A program made the position numbers and the translations under genes. Below, piece by piece: positions 1-11,100 of a DNA stretch of 64,000 bases (within the stretch, counting starts at the first letter, position 1; every line of letters starts with the position of its first letter). The stretch comes from Synchiropus splendidus (Eukaryota > Chordata > Actinopteri > Syngnathiformes > Callionymidae), in assembly GCF_027744825.2 (NCBI RefSeq), contig NC_071343.1, positions 17,294,366 through 17,358,365 on the forward strand, read 5' to 3'. The notes under the pieces are model-generated. The model saw only the letters and a program-made list of their open reading frames with translations. It searched no databases and was not told the origin of the DNA.

Positions 1-1745
1 TTTCTTTAGTAATGAAATCTGAAAAACACAGAGTAGCTTCACATCAAAATAAAAATGTAAACATTGGTAGTTATTGAGTTTTGTTGAGTAAATGGTGTCG
101 TTTGGCATGGTGCGAGCGACAATGGACAGAAAAAGGCTGATTCGCCATGGCCTTGACTCCGTTTGGATTTCACTTAATCAAAACTAATTCCTGGTGAGTC
201 ATTCGGCAGAGCATTTTCTATATAATATGAACCTGAAATGACGTCACACTCCCTCCCACAACTCAGATGGTTTGCTGGGCATGCATTTTTGACCCCAGTC
301 ACCCTAATATGAAGCAACATGGACAGAAAACCTAAACATTTTGCTGCACCTTTTGATGAATTTGCTATAGTAAAATTCAACTTGAGATCAAGAGAGCCAT
401 GTGTTTTCTTCCTCCACTGTGGAAAACATGAAGTTCATAATGTCTGGTTAGCAGCGTATTCACTTCTCAAGGCGTAGAGTCAGGTGCGGAAAGAACCGCA
501 GAAGTAGTGGGTTGCAAGCTTCTATTTGTTTCTCCAACAATAGTTTTGTTAATAGTAAAAGGTGTTTTACTACCAGGCAAAATCATGTCCTCACTTCAAT
601 GTCACTAGCATTGGTGAAACAACCTGTCTGGGGAAAAAAAATACACACAAGATGGGTGCCATAAGATTTGTTCTTTCTTTAGCTCCATTTCGATCCCTCA
701 TATGATGCTGAAATAGATAGCTGTTGTAAGTATGCAGTTCATTGCATGCAGATAGGTGACTTAATAAAATGTTCTGTGTCTGAGCACGTTTCTTGACACA
801 ACCTCCAGTAATCATCTCACTTCCACTGGAGAAGAATGAAGGCAAGCCATTCCATGATTTGCTTGAAAGCAGTTCAAGAGGGGCTAAAGGTGAAGGTTTT
901 GTAATCTCTCTACAACAATGATTATGGCTCAGCTATTTCTGTTTCCAAAGTGGCAATGTGATAAAGAAGCTGAAGTTGAGATTTCTGCCATCAATTTCAT
1001 GTTCAATGCATCAATACTGTTTGAGAGCATTTTCAAGCACTTCATTCCCCAGTGGGGTCACTCTGCTCTTAATCGGCGCGATGGCGTTCATAACACACAT
1101 AATATTGGACCTGAAACTATTTACAAGGTTGTTAACAGAGTCTGAGAGCAGAGTTAATGATGGCGCAAAAGCCTGAGCAAAAAACGAATGGCTCTCATCT
1201 ATATAACGCCTCTGGATCAGTTTTGCTTTGCTTCCCCTGAGCCAACAGAGACGGCTGTTTTGAGCACAATAATGATCCAAAACAGGGTCATTATTGAGGG
1301 GTGGCTGACGCCGAGAAGAAATCCAGGAGAGAACCCTGAAGTAGCAGTACGCCATGATAGCAGTAGAATCCCCCATCGACGCAGTAGCAGCAGTTATAGC
1401 CACAATGGAGGAGAGACGAGAAGAGAAGAGAGTGGATGATGAAAGCAGAACTAAGCATCAATAGAGTGGCAGTAGTAGTGGCAGTACAAGAACAAGACAA
1501 GGTGGTTTCTGTGTAGCCCATTTGAAAAGACCTCATTAAATCCCTAGTGGAATAAAAGAAGCAAGAATAACATCAAGTAATGGGAATTGGTGCAGCATCT
1601 ATCAGCTACAGCAGTATTGAAGCAGAATTGAGAGCATGAAAATATATAATGTGAGTACTACTGAGCAAACAGAGGTCTATCAACATAAGAGAAGTGCTGC
1701 CTTTTTGAAAGAGAGATCAAAAGTCCACCGCAATCACCAACTTAC
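1..1745. other. left-edge parp4 intron, no exon seen
   Basis: This is intronic sequence of parp4 downstream of exon 12. I looked on the minus strand for the next PARP4 exon (a short segment ending the PARP domain, then the VIT domain) and found none. The open frames around 1011-1530 are driven by AGC/AGT-rich low-complexity DNA. No repeat family was recognised. Confidence 0.6.
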
Positions 1746-1929
1746 CTCAAACTCAGATGAAGCCCTTGGGGATTTACGGACTGCATGCACACTTGTGTGT
1801 CCCTCAGGTGCTTGAGTCAGCGTGTAGTCTTTCTTATACACGTCCTTGCATGAACCTAGTGCCACGTCACACACAAGCATGAGGCGAGAGCCATCCGTAT
1901 CACTGGCCTTGGAATAGCCAATGCATGTG
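1746..1929 (-). CDS. parp4: parp4 coding exon 12 (last exon in window)
   Basis: Acceptor CTTCTCCTCAG, 184 bases, donor GTAAGT. It encodes DTDGSRLMLVCDVALGSC, then YTLTQAPEGHTSVHAV, aligning with human PARP4 TDGTRLLLICDVALGKC and EAPPGYDSVHGV. The next exon should begin with the DDEF(V/I)VY segment carrying the catalytic Glu; it is not found at 1-1745. Confidence 0.95.
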
Positions 1930-4900
1930 CTGAGGAGAAGAAAGGCAGTAGGGATTGCAAGCCATCAGACAATGCGATGTGTTTACAGTTACAGCGTAGA
2001 TATTTTGAAATGAATTGATTCCCTGACCTCATGGAATCACTGAAATAGATGCCACCACCTAGGTTTCCACCATCTGTTCTAATTATCCCATGATCCTCCA
2101 CTCCAACACGAGGAAGCAGCAGACCACTGAGAAGAAAATAAGTTAATGCTTGCGCATTTCACACAATTTCATGTTATAACACAGTCATAACAACATGAAA
2201 TCCTTATTTTCAGTGATCAGAAAGCAGTGCTCTTGGTGAACAGTGCATGTAGCCGTATTGTTTATGATGTGAATCACTTGTTAAGTAGCAGGAGTGGTAG
2301 TAAGCTAGGTAGAGGTAGTACTAGCCTTTGGAGGTGAAGCATGAAAAAAATAGTGCCAGTACTAATTGCGGAGGAGTTAAAGAGTATTATGAATGTTGTA
2401 ATTATTACTAAAAAGAATCATGGATTCTCACCGGAATTACATTCCCTGAATGCACACAGCACACTTGTGGAGGCAATAAGAAAGATAGTTTTTTAGCATG
2501 TTTACCAGAGCAACACAGACGCAGCATAAATGTGTTATTTACTGAGCTGCTGTGTTGTGCTGCAACTCCTGGGCACAAAAGCGAGAACACTAGCAGGTGT
2601 AATTCGCTCATGTCAGAATGATAGTGATCTCACCGAGACAGAATCCCCACAAAGTTCCTGGGAGTCGATGAGTGGAACAGAGACTTAATGTTCCCCAGCT
2701 CATTCCTGAAAGTCTGGAGCTCCACACCTCGGGTAACACGCAGTATTTGTTGGATATTCACCCCACTGAATTCCAAGTCGCTGTCACAACTAAAGAAAAC
2801 ACCAATGCATTAATAGATTTCTGTAGCTTCATAGGTTAATATTAATTAATATGGTGAATTAAAAATAACAGTACCTCCTTTCGAGTAAAGAAGTGACAGT
2901 TTGAAATTCAGAACTATCATTGGCAACCTCTTCAATGCTGCACCGAAGCGCACGGTACTTCCCCAAGCAGGACAGGGCAGAGCCGCTCATACTCATCTCT
3001 TTCACGTTTAGAACATCCCGGATTAGCTGCATGAGAAGTGCGGAAAGAAGGGAACAAACCGTAAGCACATGTGGTACCATGAGTTCAGCAAACATTAAAT
3101 TATTTAGGTCAACAATACAGCAGTCAATTTTACCCAAATTTACCCCCAGGTCACAGGAAAACATGGTCTTAAAATGGAGGAATTCCATTTCTGAACAAGC
3201 TTTGAAAACCGCGTGGAGCAGAGACTAATTAATGATGAAACACACTCGCCAATGTTCTAAACGTGCATCATGCCAACAAGATCGGCACCTCTGACCAATG
3301 AAATCGCAGGTGTTTCATTGACATTTCCTGGCAGATCCTGGAGCTCTGGCATCACAGCTGGGCTCAGGTGCAGTACAGTGCTTCAGGAACACCAGACCAA
3401 AAGTGGGAATGCACGTGCATTGAACACTCTAATGTCAATGAAACGTGGCATGAAGCCAGTAAAGATCCATATAAGCAGCACTAGTGTCTATGCGATGAGT
3501 TGACAGTGTGTGAAAAAAGTAGTTGCTTATAGGAAATCAGATTTCATTGAATCCCACCAGTAATTTTCCCCAACAAACATCATTGCTTGCCTTTCTTTCT
3601 ATTCCCAACAGAGTTTCTAGTGGACATATACCCGCTGCTCTCTAATGCTCAAGGTGTGTGCAGGAGGCGTCATCACAGCTTTATGTGAGGTTTTATCAAA
3701 CTGTGCCCCACATCGGGTAGACTAGGCCACTTATAGAAACACAGCATGTGCACCAGACAAAAAAGGCCTTCATCTTATTTTTGACACAAACTGCAAAATG
3801 TCCAAGAAACTCCATATGTGGTCAGTTTTTTTTTCTTCCAGGTGCCATCTATTATGGTAGATTATGCTCACTAGTGTACACCCTGAACAGCTGGTGTAGC
3901 ACACAGGCTTATTTCCAAGTCAATAATGGCATAAACATACACACAAGCTGGATTATTTGTGAATGCTAAGTTCCTTAAAGCTACAACAAATACATCACAC
4001 TTGTCCGCAGGCAAAGAAGCAAGATTAATTTCAAACATAAACCCCAGTAAATGAGAATGTGAAACAAAACTCTTTGGGTTTAAGCAATACGGGAGTTGTT
4101 ATGGTGCCCGTGTAGAACACTGTAATTAAATTAGGACCTTATCAGTTCTGCCAGAAGGGTGTGAGACAGATGAGTGAGAAACACAGATAAGTAACCGCCA
4201 GAGCGCGATTTGCTATAAATCATTGTATGCGAGCATCACAAAGCTCCTTCAAAAGCGTTTGATCATTGAGAATATGCGGAAAATAAATTTTTTGTTCGTG
4301 AATCCCTGTTATACCTGACACAGGTCCAGTTTCTGGGACACAAGACTCGGATCAGGAAATGGTGGAGGGACTTTGTGTGGCAGGAGAGTGTAAACGGCAG
4401 CCATTAGAGATGCCACCTCAGGATGGTTGGCCTTCTTCATTTCTCTCTGCACTTGAATCAGCAGTCCCTCGGCTCGACTCACCTAAAAAACAAACAAACA
4501 AATGACTCACAAAGATTGAGTCAGACAGCACCAAAACTATGACTGCACACTGAATGTTTTACGAGCTGGTCTAATGATTTAACAGAGAATCTTCTTAGCT
4601 ACAGTTAAATGCGTGACATTCCTTGCAAGCCGTTTAGGTCCATCCAAAATGCATTGTGGTACAGTCACACTTTCCAATTAAACCTTACACACACATTTCA
4701 AACTCTGTGTAACAGTGTATCAACATAAAAAAGTTAACTGAGGTCAAATGCAGAAAGTCATTAGGCAATCGCTTTACTTTAAGCACTGATCTACAGGGGT
4801 TGGACAATATAATGGAAACACCTTAAAGCTAAAAAAGCTTTAAGGTGTTTGCATTATTTTGTTATTTTGTAAGCACATTCATATACAATCATAATGCATT

Positions 4901-7900
4901 TATAAGGCATAATATAAGACAGATGGATGCTCATAATTATTTAAAGAATCCTTATAAAAGTGTAAGATATAGACAGAGAGAGAGATGGGGCGATACAGAA
5001 TAGAAAACAAAAATACTCCATTAAATCATCTTCAGCACGTGGAAACATCAGAAACTGCAACAGCTTCAGTTTTCAAAGTCTGGATTAATCCTCTAACATA
5101 GAAATCGATAGGAGGCTTCTTACATCATTGATGCTGAGTTTGTCGATTGGAACTTGGAGGGTGTTGTCAAGACAACCCTGGGCCTCGGTCCACAGCAGCT
5201 CCACAAACACACCCACACTGTGTGACAACACTCCAGTGCTCAGCTTCTCCTCCAGCAGCAGCTGTCGATAAAACAAGGCACAGGTTGAACGGCCAATAAG
5301 CCCAGTAGTGGGAGAAAACAAACAACAGAGGGACATTAATCCTATTTAGTTTGATTTCTAAACTGTATAAACTATAAATATAAGTATGATTTAGTGATGT
5401 ATATATATATATTTTTTTTTTTTCATTTTTTTTATCCGCCTCCTCAATGACCCACTTTGTTCCCAAAAAATCCTCGTCATGTTGGATCAAATTTGCTAAA
5501 TTACTTGCATTATAGGTGGCACAATGTGTTGGGAACACATTGTGCCACGAGTTGCTGTAGTGGATCCTCAAATGAGTCTCAGCCCAGCTGCTCTCTGCAA
5601 AAGTACATCTTTCAGTGCCTCTCAACCAACAATGGTTCCATCTCTGATCACCAATGAGGCGGGGAGATTTTGGAGAGTGACAAATTTTCCAGGCGTCCAC
5701 CATTGCGGTTTTGGAGGAAAAATAAGGATGAAAAAAAAAATTAACTCATGATGGGCTGATGAGGTGAGAGGAAACTGCGTCCTCAGTTTCAGAGCTAACT
5801 AGAAGCCACTGCTCAAAAATATTTAGCTTTGAACAACTACATGAATGACACTACATCAACAAATGCCTGGACTGCAAATCCAGGCTATGAACTCTAGCTG
5901 TACAAAGCCTGGATTTCATAATGATTTCAAAAAAATTTTGCTTGAATATTTGCTTGAAAAAAAAGTCACACAACAACCAGTGGTGATAAGTTGGCGAGGC
6001 TTCATGAAACAGTGTCCCCATTTTCATAGCTCTGAAGGTGGCACTCTTGAGAGAGAGAGTGCCATCTAGAGAACGCTGAAAATTAGGGCACTGTTTCATG
6101 AAGCCTCACCAGCCCATCATTCACAACGAGACCAAAGATCGCTCCAAGATGCATAAAGCTAGCTTAAACTTTGAGCGCACCTAGAGTCTCCACCAAGAGA
6201 ACCCACGAGACGGCACTCTCTGCTCTAAAGCCCTGGGCTTCGAACAAAAATTATTTTTAAACCGAGGGCGCCACCTTCTGAGCTCTGAAACTGAGGGCAC
6301 TGTTTCACGAAGCTTCATGAATAGCCACACAATGTTTCTCAACCGTCGACTGCAGGCTGCAACACTTCTTGTCACTTTCACATTAAAGACATACGACAGG
6401 CTGGCTGGACGGAGGAACAAAAGAGGTCTGGTATGGCCATAATAAAAGTAAGACCGCATGTAACCCAGGTAACTCCCAGCGCAACCTGCTTTTTCATTGA
6501 CTCCTACAGGGGTCCAGGACCTATTCTTTGAAAAAGTACTACTGCCGCGGGTCAACGATCAAATCTTCTGATTTGATTTCTTTGGAAAAGCTGGCGAGCA
6601 GCCTTGATCCATATGAATCCTCTTGTACCTGCCTCACCTTGATGGCCCCTCTAACCTGCATTAGACATGAACACAGGGGGGAAGTTCCACACGCCCCACT
6701 ACCTGTCAAGCCTGAATTTCGGTGAAAGCAGTATTCCTTCACTGTATCACTAATAATCACAGAATTGGCAATGACACACCTTCACTTGTAAATTCAAATC
6801 CACACATTTTCATACATGGCAGTGAGCTGAATATTTTCCAGTTCAGCCTCTAGTTAGAGATGTTTTATTTGTTATCACTCTCTAAATAAACCAGAGAATA
6901 TTTCAAGATTTATGTGACTCTCCTTCTGTGGGCTGACAGGTGAGCACCAGCTGAAATAGCAACAACATTTCTTCACACAAAAACCATCAGGCAGTAGGAG
7001 ACGATATTTAATGTTTCATATATTTGCATGATTGAATTTGTGCTTATCCAAGCATGTTAAACGCTGAAAAGACTTCTGAAACACCAGCATAAGCTATTTG
7101 GCAAATAAGCATTCATATCTGTCAAGTCCTTTTCATTAATGCATCCCGTGATAATAGCAGCAGACAAAACATCAATTATAACTTAGAAGAGGAAATTTCA
7201 CATCAGAAGTGAGGCGCAGATTTGAAAGAAAGTTGGGCTATTAGGCCTTCAATGAGAGCGAGGCGAAAATATTTACTCTAGCTGAGCAAAGCCTGGATTT
7301 CATAATGATTTCAATTGAGTGCTGGCAGCCTTGATGGTTATCATCCGGTCAATTCACCAAGCCATATGTATATAATTTCAATCATCTGAATTATTGTCAT
7401 TTGCTATTTGGAGTTAATTAATTTACAGTGAAACAAATCCACAATTACATTAAGAACATTTAATACAATGTTCATGCAAAAACATCGAGTCAGACAAAAT
7501 AAGAAAATCCTCCATTAAGCTTATAAACCTGACATTTCATATTTATTTTTAAAGATGGGGGTTGTGTGTAGTATTCGGGGGGCTGCTCAAGCTTCATGGA
7601 GGTGTGTCATAATTTTAAAACCAATGTGAGGTATCAATAAAATAATTCAAAGCCAAAGATTACACCTCTCGTTTGTGAGAACTAAGCTTCTTGCAAAATG
7701 AATAAATAAATAAAACATCTAAAAAGACCTGATGGTGATAACTATGGCGGAGTGGAAAAAAAAGGAGATGAGTCATGGTACACAGAGGCGGAGCCTGCCT
7801 GGGCGGAGAGGTCGGCCTTTGAGTGAAGGATCCAGTAGTGAAACCTGTTACAGGGCTTCACACATATTCAAAAAACTCAAGTTACATTCAGGTAACTACT

Positions 7901-8072
7901 TCACACTGGTAGCCTATTGCTATTTGAATTAAATTTAGTGATCCAAAGACTCAAACAGGAAAGAAGAATCCAGAAATATTCATAATCCCTAAGAGAAAAC
8001 AGCATTCCATACACAAACTTTGAACACTATTGGAGGTGAGGTAGCTTTGGAGTGCTTTAAAGATATAGACTT

Positions 8073-8132
<60 letters not shown>

Positions 8133-11100
8133 TATATATATAATTTAAAGCATGTGGTTAGCAGAAAATTAACTTAAACCATGAAGGAACTGACATAGAA
8201 GTGGTTGTCTTCAGCAAAATAGAAGTGTGTAGTCAATAACAATGAATTTTAAGAGAGCTTTATTTTTAACCACAGTAACAAATGAGTTGGCGCAGATGAA
8301 GGCTGAGCTGTGGCCATGATCAACACGCTGGGCGACACTTTTCTTTTAATTCGTAATTAAAGAATAAATATTAAATAATAATAACTAAATCCCCTGCCCG
8401 TTCAGATTCATTAGATTGGCCCTTTGTCTCAAAACCTCGACCTCTATCGGGTCAATATTTTTGTGCAACTGTCCCTCTTTGCAGCAAAGCACGATTGTTA
8501 AACGTCCCTCAATATGCGAGTATAAATGAACAGCCAAGCGGAGACGCGTGTTGTGCCAGTGCCTTCCTTGCTTTAACTGTATCAGTAAAATGTTGCTTGG
8601 AAACGATTAATTATTGAGAGTGATGCTCAGACAGACCTGCTGCAGAGGAGAGGAGCCGAAGTCCGTGACCTGAGGAGGCATGTCCTTTTCCTGCTTTAAA
8701 CCCGCAGCCTTCTGATTCTCCATCATTACTTTATAAATCTCCACAGCCTCCTCAGATGTCGTCGGATACACCAACATGTCTCGCTGTCAGTCACAAACAA
8801 AGAGACGTTGGTCACAATATTGCTAGCAAATAGAAGCTTTATAGCGTGGAAATAAAATACAAAGAAGGGAAAACACGTACCTTTGAGTGTTTCTTTTCCA
8901 TCCAGTACCGGACCACACGGTACTTCTGCCCATCATCTCCACAATAACTCTGCAGCTCCAGAACACACCATGTGGTCCTGTTCCCCTGGTAAACATTGTA
9001 TTGGCAGTTTTAATAAAAGACCATATTTAAGAAATATTTTAAAAATACCTTTTGAAAAATGCTGTATTTGGCCACGTGGAAGTGTTCAGAGAACTCTGGC
9101 AAATCCTGATCTGCATCCCTATACACTCTGTAGGATCAAATATAGGGTAAAAAATGCAACTTCACTCGAGAAAAGTACTTTAATTCTGTAGGGGAATGGA
9201 AAGAGCGGTCAGAAAGAAATAGCAAGGACATAAAACCCAGATGTTTAATAACCTTAGCTTGCATTACATGTCTCACACTGTACATCCACCATGTTTGAAA
9301 GTGTTGTTAAGGTTTCTGTGCAGCTTCCACACACTGAATGCCGTTTTAACAGGAACAACAACTAAGAAAAAGTAACCTGATATTTATTTATAAATTCAAT
9401 GAATGTACTTGAACCTGAAACCTAATTGTGTGCATTGAATTCAATATATTCTTACATATCTTATCTTCTCATACTACTTAGTCATTGCAGGGGTTACGTT
9501 CCAGACCCACTGTGAAAAACAATATTCCCAGATTTAACTCCAAAAACTTCAGGATAGAAGCACCAATGTTACTCATTGCACTTACTCTTCAAGCTTGTGT
9601 GTGCATATGCATATTCAACTTAAATTGATCATCACTGTGTCAAATATTAAAATGCGACTCACCACTATTATCTAATTATATAACTTTTTGTTTTTAATTC
9701 AGTCCCACCCCTATTTATACAGCTTCTCTCCAGAAATAAGGCAAAGTAAATGCCACTTGGTTGATCGTGCCAACTCAGTATACTTGTCTTGGAGAACAAG
9801 CCACTCAAGTCTCACTGCATGGGTCATGCATCAGTTCACTGTGAGCACACGTCTCTTTGTCTGATGGTTAAATCTCGCCACCTTCCTCACCTTCTACTAC
9901 TCACTTACTTATCATATTCTATTTTTTCCCCACATTATTTACATTGCTATTAATTTCTAATACTGCATATATGCGGTAAGATGATGGTAATGAGGTTTGT
10001 TGATATGGTGACATTTCTATTTAATAAAGTTTCCTATAGGTCGTAGAAAACAAGGCCTATCCAAGTAAATTTTTGCATTAAGAGCTACACTGTCTGTACC
10101 TGAACTTATCCAAAATGTTTCCATTCTCCTCTTCAACCTCTGTCTGCGACTGCTGCCTGTTCCTTCTGGGCTGCTTGGCCACTGCAAGAGAACAGAATAA
10201 TCCACTTGATCTACACACCAATATTTACTTTCTTTAGAGGAGACAGGTTTTCAATTCTTAAATAAACTCATGACAAAAGTACAAAGGAATGTGAATGCAG
10301 CACTGAGTAGTATACAGAGTCAAAAGTACGAACACACCCTTACTTTGACCTGTTAGTTCACATAAAGCTCCTGACTCAGCTGGATTGTGAAACCTAATCT
10401 GTGTTGCAACAGATCAATGTAGTAGTGGAGAATGAGCTATTGAAGACTTGGATTGCATCAGTGCCTGAAGGCAAATAATGGCCCATGGCAGCCATGAGTC
10501 ACTGTGCTGGAACTGGGCAGTGTGACACTCAATCAGGTCTGTGTTCTGTAAATGGTCGGGACAAGACATCAGGGCTTCAAGGAAAACTTTGAAATCCATT
10601 TTAAGGAAAACCAATTAAAAGCTGATTAAATGTGATCAATAAGTTTTATCATCAAGAGCTAACTCAAAGTTTCTTTGCAAGCATCTATTACCGATCACAA
10701 AGTGAGATACATATTATCCTATACTATAAACTCCTAGCAGGCAGCTCTTTCAAGTGAGTACATGAGAATATAAAATTAAAAAAACAAAATAAACCATCAT
10801 AGAGCGCTACGAAGAGCAAAAACATATGCGATTATCAGCATAATTTTTATTTTAAGTCTTTGAAGTGAATTCAGGAGACGTTTCCACAGAAATCAGAATT
10901 CCTGCAGCACGCAAGTTTTACTTAGTAATTGGATTTTAAATGTGTTTGGTTGATTTTTATGGATTAGGGGATAATTTGACCTGGAGGTATTAGAAGCGTC
11001 AACGATTCATCTTGCTGGATATTGAGGTAGAAAATTAAAATAAAAAAAAAAATACATACACAGTGGTACCTCGGTTCTCTACCACAATCCGTTCCAGACG

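Larger units (their letters stand above)
5262..8636. other. parp4 intron 6 (3.4 kb, repeat-rich)
   Basis: Intronic. It holds a 15-bp hairpin at 5516-5548, hAT-like MITE sequence at 5749-6320, a 40-bp direct repeat (5891-5930 and 7275-7314) and a (TA)n tract at 8077-8142. Open frames in 5457-5751 overlap the hairpin region on both strands and are not convincing exons. Confidence 0.55.

Noticed and set aside
1011..1536. Overlapping 80-130 codon frames on both strands
   Set aside because: AGC/AGT-rich low complexity, no homology to the missing PARP4 exon and no splice sites in phase.
5167..5703. 178-codon minus-strand frame
   Set aside because: Only its last part overlaps parp4 exon 7, in a different frame; the remainder covers the intron and a hairpin.
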